Shown here in pieces: positions 49,322-58,032 of a DNA stretch of 64,000 nucleotides (position 1 is its first letter; every line of letters starts with the position of its first letter). The DNA is from Lactococcus garvieae. GTDB lineage: Bacteria > Bacillota > Bacilli > Lactobacillales > Streptococcaceae. The position numbers were made by a program, and so were the translations under genes. The stretch lies in assembly GCF_016027715.1 (NCBI RefSeq), contig NZ_CP065691.1, positions 1 to 64,000 on the forward strand. Direction: 5' to 3'. Below the pieces are notes generated by a model. That model searched no databases. It saw only the letters and a program-made list of their open reading frames with translations, and was not told the origin of the DNA.

Positions 49322-49335
49322 TTGACGCTGGTCAT
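49322..49335. promoter_or_regulatory. Fnr/Flp-like binding site
   Basis: TTGAC-GCTG-GTCAT is a near-palindrome close to the FNR consensus TTGAT-N4-ATCAA. It sits between the divergent Fnr-type regulator and nrd operon; the regulator's recognition helix has the E-x-x-S-R pattern expected to read such a site. Confidence 0.55.
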
Positions 49336-49367
49336 TTTTTTTTTATTTTTTTATTTATATAATATAA

Positions 49368-49412
49368 ACACAATATATAGTTGTTGCTTTGGAATTGAAC
49401 ACTATATATTGT
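49368..49412 (+). promoter_or_regulatory. paired NrdR boxes of the nrd operon
   Basis: ACACAATATATAGT (49368-49381) and ACACTATATATTGT (49399-49412) match the NrdR box. Starts are 31 bp apart, three helical turns, the canonical arrangement. TTGTTG (49381-49386) and TATATA (49403-49408), spacer 16, give a promoter overlapped by the boxes. dATP-loaded NrdR would repress here; the nrdR gene is not in the window. Confidence 0.85.
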
Positions 49413-49430
49413 AGTTGAAAAGGAGAAAAG

Positions 49431-49886
49431 ATGCAAACAATTAATATAGTATATATTAGTTTAAGTGGTAATACAGAATATTTTATCAATCAACTTGCTA
49501 ATCATATAGAAAAAATATATGGAAAATACACGAAAAAAATAAATGTTAAAAACTTACACAAAGAAGGTAGTGGCTTCCCTGAAATGCAGGACTCATATGT
49601 AGCATTTCTTCCTTCCTATCTTGAGGGAGGAAATGGTATAGACAATGGATATAAGGAAATTTTAACTACACCCCTTAAAGATTTTTTAAGTTCAAACGAT
49701 AATTATAAAAAATGTTTAGGGATTATTGGTTCTGGTAATAAAAACTTTAATAAACAGTTTTGTTTAACTGCTCTACAATATTCAGATGAATTTGGTTTTC
49801 CACTTTTAGATACTTTTGAACTAAGAGGTACAGAGGAGGATGTTGAACGCATAGCCAAAAACATCATAGAAAAAGTTAATCTTTAA
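49431..49886 (+). CDS. nrdI: NrdI flavodoxin-like protein, class Ib RNR activator
   Basis: A 151-residue flavodoxin-like protein that supplies oxidant to the dimanganese centre of NrdF. The FMN phosphate loop is SLSGNTEYF (residues 9-17), with FLPSYLEGGNG and GIIGSGNKNF loops. AAGGAG precedes ATG 49431. First gene of nrdI-nrdE-nrdF'-nrdF. No nrdH (glutaredoxin-like donor) is in this operon. Confidence 0.92.
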   Translation: MQTINIVYISLSGNTEYFINQLANHIEKIYGKYTKKINVKNLHKEGSGFPEMQDSYVAFLPSYLEGGNGIDNGYKEILTTPLKDFLSSNDNYKKCLGIIGSGNKNFNKQFCLTALQYSDEFGFPLLDTFELRGTEEDVERIAKNIIEKVNL

Positions 49887-49906
49887 TAGCAAGGAGTTGG
49901 TAAAAA

Positions 49907-52084
49907 ATGGTAGAAGTAGATACAAAGCAAGATTATTTTATCTTGAATAATATGGTAAATATCCCAGTAAATGGTGAAATTCCTTTGCACTATGATTCAC
50001 AAGCATTAGATTTATTTTTAAAGAAAATAAAAAAAGAAATGGTTTATTTCCAAGATAATTCAGAAAAACTATCTTATCTTATAAGCAATGACTACATTGA
50101 AAAAGAACTTGTGGATTTGTATACTGATGATGAACAAACTGGGGCGAACTTTATTATCGAGATGTTCACGAAAGCTCAGTCTTATAAATTTGAGTTCAGA
50201 AGTTTCATGGCGGCCTATAAGTTTTATAATCAGTATTCGATGAAAACAAATGATAAAAAGTATTATTTAGAAACTTTTGAAGACAGAGTCACATGGAATG
50301 CATTGTATCTTGGCAATGGAAATAAAGCACTTGCGACCAGTTTATTAGAAGAATTAATGCTCCAAAGATATCAGCCTGCTACTCCCACTTTTTTAAATGC
50401 AGGAAAGAAACATCGAGGGGAAATGGTGTCGTGTTTCCTGATTGACTTAGATGACACAATGCTATCGATTGGAAGGGGAATAAACTCTTCTTTACAATTG
50501 TCACGACTCGGAGGAGGAGTAGGGGTCAATCTCTCAAACTTAAGATCAACAGGTTCCCCTATTAAAAATATTGTGAACACATCTTCTGGTGTGCTTCCCG
50601 TGATGAAGCTTTTGGAAGATTCATTTAGTTACAGCAACCAAATGGGGCAACGTAATGGCGCAGGTGTTGTTTATCTAAATGTTTTTCACCCAGATATTCT
50701 AGCATTTCTTTCTACAAAAAAAGAAAATGCTGACGAGAAAATACGCGTAAAAACTCTTTCTTTAGGTTTAGTAGTTCCAGACAAATATTATGAACTAATA
50801 AAAACGAATCAGCCAATGTATCTATTTAATCCTTACCATGTAGAAAAAGAGTTTGGAAAACCATTTTCCTATGTTGATATAACTTCAGAATATGATAATT
50901 TAGTTTCAAACCCTAAAATAGAAAAGATTAAAATAAATGCTCGGGAACTGGAACAGGAAATTTCAAGATTGCAACAAGAATCAGGATATCCCTATATTCT
51001 AAATATTGATCGTGCAAATGATAATAACCCAGTTAAGGGTAAAATTATTATGAGTAACTTGTGTTCCGAAATCCTCCAACCGCAAACCCCCTCCGTCCTG
51101 AAAGATGATTTAAGCTACAAGGAAGTCGGAACAGATATAAGCTGTAATTTGGGATCTACAAATATCGTAAACATGCTTCAATCTGAAGATTTTGGAGCAT
51201 CTGTCGATTTAGCTGTCCGGGCCCTTACCACAGTGACGGATACAGTTTCAATTGATGAAGTGCCAACCGTACACAAAGGTAACAAGCTTTACCATACTAT
51301 TGGACTGGGTGCTATGGGGCTACATACAGCTTTAGCTATAAACCACATTACCTATGGTTCACCAGAATCATTAGAATTTACCGATGCTTACTTTTTAGCT
51401 CTGAACTATTATTCTTTAAAGGCAAGTAATAATATTGCTAAAGAGAAAAATGAGAAGTTCTTCGAGTTTGAAGAATCTAAGTATGCGGATGGCAGCTATT
51501 TTGACCCTTATATAGAAAAAGAATTTGAATTTTCGTCAACTAAGGTAGCAGATATTTTTCGTGAGATTAGCATGCCTACCGTAGAAGATTGGAAAAAGTT
51601 AAAGGAAGACATTTTGAAATATGGCCTTTATCACCGTAATCGCTTAGCAGTGGCTCCTAATGGTTCTATATCCTACATCAATGAAACAAGTGCCTCACTT
51701 CATCCCATTACTCAACTTGTAGAAAATAGACAAGAAAAAAAAGTTGGGTCAATTTTTTATCCAGCACCCTACCTCTCGAATGAAACAATTCCTTACTATA
51801 AAACTGCTTATGATATCGATCAACGTGAAATAATTAATGTTTATGCTACTGCTCAAAAACACATTGATCAAGGAATGAGTTTAACCCTGTTTATGCGCTC
51901 CAAGCTTCCGGAAGGCCTCTATGAATGGAAAAAAGAAGGTAATAATAATTTAACAACGAGAGATTTAAACAGATTGCGAAATTATGCTTGGAAGCAAGGA
52001 ATAAAATCTCTTTATTATATTAGAACATATACAGAAGATGATGAATTTGAAAGTGTAAATAACTGTGAATCATGTATGATTTAA
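49907..52084 (+). CDS. nrdE: class Ib ribonucleoside-diphosphate reductase alpha subunit NrdE
   Basis: The 725-residue catalytic subunit reducing NDPs to dNDPs. Active-site residues are visible: Cys176 (GEMVSCFL) and Cys413 (DISCNLG) as the redox pair, Asn384/Cys386/Glu388 in SNLCSEI as the radical site, the Tyr pair in SLYYIRT, and the C-terminal reductant-accepting CESC (Cys720, Cys723). AAGGAG precedes ATG 49907. The C terminus and all catalytic residues are intact. Confidence 0.95.
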   Translation: MVEVDTKQDYFILNNMVNIPVNGEIPLHYDSQALDLFLKKIKKEMVYFQDNSEKLSYLISNDYIEKELVDLYTDDEQTGANFIIEMFTKAQSYKFEFRSFMAAYKFYNQYSMKTNDKKYYLETFEDRVTWNALYLGNGNKALATSLLEELMLQRYQPATPTFLNAGKKHRGEMVSCFLIDLDDTMLSIGRGINSSLQLSRLGGGVGVNLSNLRSTGSPIKNIVNTSSGVLPVMKLLEDSFSYSNQMGQRNGAGVVYLNVFHPDILAFLSTKKENADEKIRVKTLSLGLVVPDKYYELIKTNQPMYLFNPYHVEKEFGKPFSYVDITSEYDNLVSNPKIEKIKINARELEQEISRLQQESGYPYILNIDRANDNNPVKGKIIMSNLCSEILQPQTPSVLKDDLSYKEVGTDISCNLGSTNIVNMLQSEDFGASVDLAVRALTTVTDTVSIDEVPTVHKGNKLYHTIGLGAMGLHTALAINHITYGSPESLEFTDAYFLALNYYSLKASNNIAKEKNEKFFEFEESKYADGSYFDPYIEKEFEFSSTKVADIFREISMPTVEDWKKLKEDILKYGLYHRNRLAVAPNGSISYINETSASLHPITQLVENRQEKKVGSIFYPAPYLSNETIPYYKTAYDIDQREIINVYATAQKHIDQGMSLTLFMRSKLPEGLYEWKKEGNNNLTTRDLNRLRNYAWKQGIKSLYYIRTYTEDDEFESVNNCESCMI

Positions 52085-52093
52085 GGAGAAAAA

Positions 52094-53056
52094 ATGAGTA
52101 AGAAATATTTATATTATAAAGCAATTAACTGGAATGAAATTGAAGACGAGTTAGATAATGCAACTTGGGAAAGAGCGACCTCTCTCTTTTGGTTAGATAC
52201 GCGTATTCCAATAGAGAATGATAAAGAAAAATGGAACAATTTAAGTACAGAAGAACAAAATTTACTTAATAAATCATTGATTCTTTTAACTAATTTGTCC
52301 ACGTTTCAGTCTATAGAAGTATGTGAAGTAATCCGTAATAGTGCGCGCTCACAGCAAGAGGTAGCAATTTTTAATAATATTCAGTTTACTGAAATGGTAA
52401 ATACAAAAGCATATAACAAGGTTCTCAGAGTCTTTAATAACAATCAAAAACAGGTGGATGAATTATTCACATGGGTAGATAACAATGAAAAAGTACAAAA
52501 GAGACTTGAGACGGTTGAAGCTGTATATCGGACAAATGATCCAATTAAAAAAAGGTTTTCAGCCCTATGTGTGGAAGGTATTTTAGTTTATAGTCAGTTA
52601 GCAAACTTATTGTCTTTTTGGGTTGAAAAAAAGTTTGTTAATTTAGGTGAGATGATTAAAATGATTATCTTAAATGAATCACTTCACTGTATTTACTTGA
52701 CACATAAAATTACACTTTTACTGGAAACAGCTAGTGAAGCAGATGCGGCTCATTTTAGGAAATGGGCTCTGGAACAAACTATTTTAACAGTCAATCAAGA
52801 AATAGAACTGATTTCAATTACTGGCCTTAATAATTATTTAAAAAACATAGCTATTAATTTAATTAAAAATGAAGCAAATACTGTTTTAAGTAGCTTAGGA
52901 ATAGAGGAACACTTTTCAGTGTCAGAATCTACCTTGAAAAATATTTATCCAGTATTGAATAGAATAAGAAAACATGATCTAACTCCGCAAAATGTAAAGC
53001 AAGTAAAACAAGTAGAATTAGAAAAAGTGATGTCAGACGATGACTATGATTTTTAG
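52094..53056 (+). CDS. divergent NrdF-like R2 paralogue with incomplete metal site
   Basis: A 320-residue R2-like protein preceding a canonical NrdF. By hand alignment with the next gene it keeps Trp33 (FWLDTR), Glu100, Tyr107, Glu161, Glu195 and His198, but has Ser69 for the ligand Asp (LSTFQS vs LLDTLQS), Asn103 for the ligand His (TEMVNTKAY vs MESIHAKTY) and Asn194 for the radical-transfer Asp (LNESLH vs RDESVH). The C-terminal tail DDDYDF for NrdE docking is kept. The frame is intact with an AAGGAG Shine-Dalgarno, so it is not an obvious pseudogene. Possible helper subunit (compare yeast Rnr4), decoy, or R2 with a different cofactor. Confidence 0.88.
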   Translation: MSKKYLYYKAINWNEIEDELDNATWERATSLFWLDTRIPIENDKEKWNNLSTEEQNLLNKSLILLTNLSTFQSIEVCEVIRNSARSQQEVAIFNNIQFTEMVNTKAYNKVLRVFNNNQKQVDELFTWVDNNEKVQKRLETVEAVYRTNDPIKKRFSALCVEGILVYSQLANLLSFWVEKKFVNLGEMIKMIILNESLHCIYLTHKITLLLETASEADAAHFRKWALEQTILTVNQEIELISITGLNNYLKNIAINLIKNEANTVLSSLGIEEHFSVSESTLKNIYPVLNRIRKHDLTPQNVKQVKQVELEKVMSDDDYDF

Positions 53057-53070
53057 GAAGGGGTTATAAT

Positions 53071-54021
53071 ATGTTATATAAAACAATGAATTGGCAGACT
53101 GTAGAAGACGAATTTGATGAATATGTTTGGGATAAGGCAACAGCTCAATTTTGGCTTGATACGCGCGTTCCTGTATCTAGTGATTTGTTGGACTGGAAGA
53201 GCTTATCTCCAGTAGAGCAAGAAGTAGTAAAAAAGGCAGTTGGAGGGTTAGCCCTACTTGATACTCTTCAGTCAGAAGAGGGAATATATGCCATCAAGAA
53301 AAATGCTAGAACACAAAAAGAGTTAGCTGTATTAAGTGACTTTACATTTATGGAATCCATCCATGCCAAGACTTATGGTACTATTCTAATCTCTCTAAAT
53401 ACTTTTAAAGAAATTGACGAAATATATGATTGGATGAATAACGATCCCTATATGCAATTTAAAGCTGAAAAAATAAATGAAGTATACCAAAATGGTACAC
53501 CTCTAGAAGTTAAAGTAGCGAGTGTATTTCTTGAAGGAATTCTTTATTATAGTAATTTCTTTACGCCACTATGGTACAGAGGTTCTAATAAACTTTCAAA
53601 TTTAGCGGAGCTAATAAAACTCGTTATTCGAGATGAATCTGTACATGGTACTTACCTCGGTTATAAATTTCGACAGGATTTTGCTGAGTTAAACCTAGAA
53701 GAACAAGAAGCGTTCAAGATCTGGATGTACAACTTTTTAGATATACTAATGGAAAATGAATTTGAATATACAAAGCAGCTTTATGGAAAAATTAACTTAG
53801 ATGATGATGTCATGACTTTTGTTAAATACAATGCAAATAAAGCATTACAAAATATGGGTTTTGATGCTTACTATAAAGATGTGTTACCTAGTGATGTGAA
53901 TCCTATCGTTATGAATGGAATATCAATTGAAACAGCAAATCATGACTTTTTCTCTCAAGTCGGGGCAGGATACTTGATGGGAGATGCAGAAGCCATGCTT
54001 GATGATGATTATGATTTTTAA
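53071..54021 (+). CDS. nrdF: class Ib ribonucleoside-diphosphate reductase beta subunit NrdF
   Basis: A 316-residue radical-generating subunit with all expected residues: Trp28, Asp64, Glu95, His98, radical Tyr102, Glu155, Asp188, Glu189 and His192. C-terminal DDDYDF docks on NrdE. GGAAGGGG precedes the ATG, 14 bp after the paralogue's stop, so both R2 genes are translated from one message. Likely the working Mn/Fe-tyrosyl subunit with NrdI. Confidence 0.95.
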   Translation: MLYKTMNWQTVEDEFDEYVWDKATAQFWLDTRVPVSSDLLDWKSLSPVEQEVVKKAVGGLALLDTLQSEEGIYAIKKNARTQKELAVLSDFTFMESIHAKTYGTILISLNTFKEIDEIYDWMNNDPYMQFKAEKINEVYQNGTPLEVKVASVFLEGILYYSNFFTPLWYRGSNKLSNLAELIKLVIRDESVHGTYLGYKFRQDFAELNLEEQEAFKIWMYNFLDILMENEFEYTKQLYGKINLDDDVMTFVKYNANKALQNMGFDAYYKDVLPSDVNPIVMNGISIETANHDFFSQVGAGYLMGDAEAMLDDDYDF

Positions 54022-54044
54022 TAGACATACTATATTTTTAATTA

Positions 54045-54073
54045 TTGAAATAAAAAAAAATAAATGCTACAAT
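54045..54073 (+). promoter_or_regulatory. rib operon promoter
   Basis: TTGAAA (54045-54050), 17-bp spacer, extended -10 TGCTACAAT (TACAAT 54068-54073). It begins 24 bp after nrdF; no clear terminator separates the two operons. Confidence 0.72.
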
Positions 54074-54091
54074 AAATTTACAATTGAATAA

Positions 54092-54200
54092 ATCTTCAGG
54101 GCAGGGCGAAATTCCCTACCGGCGGTAAAGCCCGCGAGCTGCTTGCAGCAGGATTCGGTGAAACTCCGAGGCCGACAGTATAGTCTGGATGAGAGAAGAT
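54092..54200 (+). ncRNA. FMN riboswitch (RFN element)
   Basis: Conserved RFN segments appear in order: AGGGCAGGGCGAAATTCCCT, ACCGGCGGTAAAGCCCGCGAG, the GATTCGGTGAAACTCCGAGGCCGAC block and GTCTGGATGAGAGAAGA. The closing stem ATCTTC/GAAGAT (54092-54097 with 54195-54200) is intact. It controls the downstream riboflavin operon by sensing FMN. Confidence 0.96.
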
Positions 54201-54250
54201 ATAGAACCATAATATTTTAGAAGTATTATGCTTATTTAGCCTTTAATTCT

Positions 54251-54282
54251 GGAGTGAAAGACAATTTCACTCCATTTTTTTT
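54251..54282 (+). terminator. riboswitch terminator 1
   Basis: GGAGTGAAA (54251-54259) pairs perfectly with TTTCACTCC (54265-54273), followed by an eight-T tract. It is preceded by a CATAATA/TATTATG hairpin (54209-54231). Confidence 0.88.
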
Positions 54283-54339
54283 AGGATTTTTAAGCTCTTT
54301 TGATGCTACCAAAATATGGAAATATATTAATTTTATTAA

Positions 54340-54374
54340 AACACCTGGGAGTTTATTCCAGGTGTTATTTTTTT
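54340..54374 (+). terminator. riboswitch terminator 2
   Basis: AACACCTGG (54340-54348) pairs perfectly with CCAGGTGTT (54358-54366), followed by a seven-T tract, ending 5 bp before the ribD Shine-Dalgarno. A second full intrinsic terminator behind one riboswitch is unusual. Confidence 0.85.
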
Positions 54375-54388
54375 GGAAAGAGGCAGTA

Positions 54389-55477
54389 GTGAAAGATAAA
54401 GAATATTATATGAAGCTTGCTTTAGAGTTAGCAAAAAAGGGAGGAGGTATGGTAAACCCTAATCCTCAAGTAGGAGCAATTATTGTAAAAAATGACAAGA
54501 TTATTGGAGAAGGGTACCACGAACAGTACGGACAAGCTCATGCTGAAAGGTCTGCACTCTCTTCATGTATTGAATCACCTCAGGGAGCAGACATGTATGT
54601 GACCTTAGAGCCTTGTGCCCATCAAGGAAGACAACCTCCTTGTTTCAAAGCAATAATAGACAACAAAATAAAAAGAGTAATTATAGGTTCTCTTGATCCT
54701 AACCCCCTCGTTTCGGGGAAAGGTCTTTCTCAACTAAAAAAAGCAGGCATAGAAGTGATTGGCCCCGTGCTAGAGAAAGAATGCAAAGAAATCAATCAAA
54801 TTTTTTATCATTTTATAACCCACCAAACGCCTTTCGTTATGATGAAGTATGCAATGACTTTGGATGGGAAAATTTCGACAGTTGCGGGAAAATCCAAGTG
54901 GATCACAGGGGAAAAAGCAAGAGAGAAAGTTCATATGGATCGTGCGCGTTTCATGGGAATAATGGTAGGAGTAGGTACCGTAATAGCTGATAATCCCAAG
55001 CTTACAAATAGGGGAACAAGCTTGAAAAATCCTATCCGGATTATCTGCGACACGGGATTGAGGACGCCTATTGAATCAGAAGTTGTAGCCACAGCTCACG
55101 AGTTTCAGACCATTATTGCGACTTCTGTTAAGGATCTAAAAGCACACCAGCCTTATATCAGTAAAGGATGCAAAATCATAACAGTTTCTAAGAAGAAGGG
55201 AAGATTAAATCTAAAAGAACTTATGAAGAAGCTTGGAGATGAGTTGATAGACAGTATTATCTTGGAAGGAGGAGCGAGTCTTAATGCCTCAGCTCTAGAA
55301 GAGGGAATTGTCCATAAAATACAGGCTTATATTGCACCGAAAATATTTGGCGGCAGTACGGCTAAGACTCCTGTTGGAGGAGAAGGAATAACTTTTCCTG
55401 AACAAGCCACTCAATTTAAAATAACGAGTATAACTCAATTTGGAGAGGATATTTTATTAGAAAGTGAGAAAGTTTGA
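54389..55477 (+). CDS. ribD: bifunctional diaminohydroxyphosphoribosylaminopyrimidine deaminase / reductase
   Basis: A 362-residue riboflavin enzyme. The N-terminal deaminase has zinc ligands in HAERSAL and EPCAHQGRQPPC (residues about 50-85); the C-terminal reductase has MKYAMTLDGKIST, the KWITG loop and LEGGASLNASAL. Start is GTG 54389, five bases after AGAGG; reading further upstream would translate both terminators. First gene of ribD-ribE-ribBA-ribH. Confidence 0.94.
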   Translation: MKDKEYYMKLALELAKKGGGMVNPNPQVGAIIVKNDKIIGEGYHEQYGQAHAERSALSSCIESPQGADMYVTLEPCAHQGRQPPCFKAIIDNKIKRVIIGSLDPNPLVSGKGLSQLKKAGIEVIGPVLEKECKEINQIFYHFITHQTPFVMMKYAMTLDGKISTVAGKSKWITGEKAREKVHMDRARFMGIMVGVGTVIADNPKLTNRGTSLKNPIRIICDTGLRTPIESEVVATAHEFQTIIATSVKDLKAHQPYISKGCKIITVSKKKGRLNLKELMKKLGDELIDSIILEGGASLNASALEEGIVHKIQAYIAPKIFGGSTAKTPVGGEGITFPEQATQFKITSITQFGEDILLESEKV

Positions 55478-56118
55478 TGTTTACAGGTATTATTGAAGAG
55501 ATGGGAAAGGTAGTGAGTATTTCACATCATGCTAAATCATCAAAGATAACAATCAATGCCAAAAAAATATTTCATGATTTAGCTTTAGGGGATAGTGTAT
55601 CGACCAATGGAGTTTGTTTAACCGTCAGTTCATTGACAAATTCACAATTTACGGCAGACATAATGTCTGAGAGTTTAAAGCGTTCTAACCTTGGCAGTTT
55701 AAGGGTGGGGAATTTAGTCAATTTAGAGAGAGCGATGCCCATGAATGGAAGATTTGGGGGGCATGTTGTTTCGGGTCATATTGATGGAGAGGGCAAGATA
55801 ACGAAGATAAAAAAAGAAGCCAATGCTACTTGGTATACAATTGAAGCTCAGAACAATATTATGGATTACGTTGTGGAGAAGGGTTCAATAGCAATAGATG
55901 GTATCAGCCTTACCATTGCAAGCTTGACTCCTTCTAGTTTTAAAGTTTCAATGATACCTCACACTATTTCCAATACAATCTTTAAAGATAAAAAAATAGG
56001 TGATAAAGTAAATCTAGAAAGTGATATATTTGCCAAATATATTGAAAAATTTATTTTCAATGACAACTCGAAAAATGAAAGGATGACAAAAACTAAACTT
56101 ACACAATTTGGTTTTTAG
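55477..56118 (+). CDS. ribE: riboflavin synthase alpha chain
   Basis: A 213-residue lumazine-binding protein making riboflavin from two lumazines. The two tandem domains each begin in a GIIEEMG / HIDGEGKI-type segment (residues 4 and about 100), with VCLTVSSL and GISLTIASL repeats. ATG 55477 overlaps the ribD stop by one base (TGATG). Catalytic MFTG N terminus is present. Confidence 0.94.
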   Translation: MFTGIIEEMGKVVSISHHAKSSKITINAKKIFHDLALGDSVSTNGVCLTVSSLTNSQFTADIMSESLKRSNLGSLRVGNLVNLERAMPMNGRFGGHVVSGHIDGEGKITKIKKEANATWYTIEAQNNIMDYVVEKGSIAIDGISLTIASLTPSSFKVSMIPHTISNTIFKDKKIGDKVNLESDIFAKYIEKFIFNDNSKNERMTKTKLTQFGF

Positions 56119-56127
56119 GGGAGAAGA

Positions 56128-57330
56128 ATGATTAAATACAGTTCAATTGATGAAGCAGTGGAAGCCTTGAAGAACGGTGAGCTTATAATTGTTTCTGACG
56201 ATGAAAATCGGGAAAATGAAGGGGATTTGATTTGTGCTGCAGAATTTGCAACTACTGAAAATATTAATTTTATGGCAACGCATGCTAAGGGTTTAATATG
56301 TACACCGATGAGTGAAAGTTATGCAAAACGCTTGGATTTAGCTCCGATAGTGGAAAATAACTCAGATAACCATGGGACAGCATTTACGGCTTCTGTCGAC
56401 TATATTGCTACGACAACAGGTATTTCAGCTGTAGAAAGAGGATTAACTATCCGGAAATTAATAGATGAAAATGCCAGCCCAAGTGATTTTAGAAGACCGG
56501 GTCATGTTTTTCCTTTAATTGCCAAAAAAAATGGAATACTGGAACGGAATGGCCATACCGAAGCTACTGTGGACTTAATGAAAATTGCCAATCTTAAAGA
56601 AGTGGGAGTTTGTGTTGAAATTATGTCCGAAGATGGTAGCATGATGACACAGAAAGAACTCCATGAAAAGGCCAAAGAATGGGGATTGAAATATATAACC
56701 ATAAATTCCCTTCAAGAATACCGAAAGAAAAACGAAGAACTTGTGGAACTTGTCACAAAAGCTAAACTTCCCACAAAGTATGGAGAGTTCGATATATTAG
56801 GTTTCGTAAATAAATTAAACGGAGAGCATCATGTCGCTCTTGTGAAAGGAGAAATCGGAGATGGGAAGGATGTGCTTTGTCGAGTCCATTCAGAGTGCTT
56901 GACTGGTGATACTTTTGGTTCGATGAAATGTGATTGCGGAGAACAATTAGATGAAGCTTTAAAGCAGATTAGTGCTGAGAAACGAGGCATTTTACTTTAT
57001 CTTCGCCAAGAAGGTCGTGGAATAGGCTTAATAAATAAGCTACGTGCTTATAGTTTACAAGACCAAGGTCTCGATACTATAGAGGCAAATTTGGCTCTAG
57101 GTTTCAAAGAAGACGAAAGAGAATATTATATTGGGGCACAGATGTTAAAAATGATTGGAGCATCTTCTCTGCGATTATTAACCAACAATCCCATAAAGAT
57201 TGATAACTTATCTGAGTATGGCCTAAAAATTACTGAAAGAGTCCCTATCCAGATAAAAGAAAATATTTATGATGAGAACTATCTCAGAGTAAAGCAGCAT
57301 AAAATGGGACATCTATTATCCTATAAGTAA
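56128..57330 (+). CDS. ribBA: bifunctional DHBP synthase / GTP cyclohydrolase II
   Basis: A 400-residue fusion. RibB half (about 1-200): [11 protein letters not shown] and the [17 protein letters not shown] motifs. RibA half (about 205-400): the zinc-binding [21 protein letters not shown] region and [10 protein letters not shown]. It supplies both riboflavin precursors from ribulose 5-phosphate and GTP. GGGGAGAAG precedes ATG 56128. Confidence 0.95.
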   Translation: MIKYSSIDEAVEALKNGELIIVSDDENRENEGDLICAAEFATTENINFMATHAKGLICTPMSESYAKRLDLAPIVENNSDNHGTAFTASVDYIATTTGISAVERGLTIRKLIDENASPSDFRRPGHVFPLIAKKNGILERNGHTEATVDLMKIANLKEVGVCVEIMSEDGSMMTQKELHEKAKEWGLKYITINSLQEYRKKNEELVELVTKAKLPTKYGEFDILGFVNKLNGEHHVALVKGEIGDGKDVLCRVHSECLTGDTFGSMKCDCGEQLDEALKQISAEKRGILLYLRQEGRGIGLINKLRAYSLQDQGLDTIEANLALGFKEDEREYYIGAQMLKMIGASSLRLLTNNPIKIDNLSEYGLKITERVPIQIKENIYDENYLRVKQHKMGHLLSYK

Positions 57331-57372
57331 GTCACATATAAAATATAAAAAGAAGAATAAGAGGAAATAAAA

Positions 57373-57840
57373 ATGGTTAAATATGAAGGAAAATTAGTAA
57401 ATAAAAATGCGAAATATGGAATTGTTGTTGCGCGATTCAATGAGTTTATAAATTCAAAACTTTTAGAGGGAGCATTAGACGCTCTTAAACGTCATGGTGT
57501 AGAAGATGAACAAATTGATATAGCCTGGGTGCCTGGAGCCTTTGAAATCCCTCTGATTGCACAAAAGATGGCTAACTTAGGCAAGTATGATTCAATTATA
57601 TGCTTAGGAACAGTCATTAGAGGATCGACTTCTCATTATGATTACGTATGTAGTGAAGTTTCTAAAGGAATTGCCCATGTTTCATTAAACAATGATATCC
57701 CCGTTATGTTTGGTGTATTAACAACAGAAAATATAGAGCAAGGAATTGAACGTGCAGGAACGAAAGCTGGAAATAAAGGATTCGAGGTAGCTACTGGCGC
57801 GATTGAAATGGTTAATTTAATAAATGAAATTAAAAATTAA
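57373..57840 (+). CDS. ribH: 6,7-dimethyl-8-ribityllumazine synthase
   Basis: A 155-residue capsid-forming lumazine synthase. Conserved motifs are VARFNEFI, the WVPGAFEIP loop, [14 protein letters not shown] (catalytic His in the RGSTxHxD type) and [19 protein letters not shown] precedes ATG 57373. Last gene of the FMN-riboswitch operon. Confidence 0.96.
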   Translation: MVKYEGKLVNKNAKYGIVVARFNEFINSKLLEGALDALKRHGVEDEQIDIAWVPGAFEIPLIAQKMANLGKYDSIICLGTVIRGSTSHYDYVCSEVSKGIAHVSLNNDIPVMFGVLTTENIEQGIERAGTKAGNKGFEVATGAIEMVNLINEIKN

Positions 57841-58032
57841 GAAAAAATGACATACAAAGATTTAAAATAGTGAGTAGAGCTAGTGGGAGTAGAAGTAAAA
57901 AATAACTTATAGACGTATTATAATAGATTTAATTTAAAGAAAAAAGACTTGCTGTAAACAAGTCTATGTAATCGTTTGAAGTTGGATAGCTGTATTTAAT
58001 CCAAAAGACCACTTATGTGCTAAGTGTAGTGA
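57841..58032. other. intergenic stretch after ribH
   Basis: No gene is visible. It holds a weak AGACTTG/CAAGTCT hairpin (about 57946-57966) without a strong T-run. Confidence 0.5.

Noticed and set aside
52094-53056. Class Ie (metal-free VPK/QSK) identity for the first NrdF-like gene
   Set aside because: Class Ie proteins replace the metal-binding Glu residues; here all three Glu remain and it is Asp, His and the triad Asp that are changed.
52094-53056. First nrdF copy as a decayed pseudogene
   Set aside because: The frame is intact, the ribosome site good, and the radical Tyr and C-terminal docking tail are kept, which is not expected of simple decay. Selection tests were not run.
54254-54388. 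45-codon N-terminal extension of ribD
   Set aside because: It would translate two terminators; GTG 54389 has a proper Shine-Dalgarno and gives the family-length protein.
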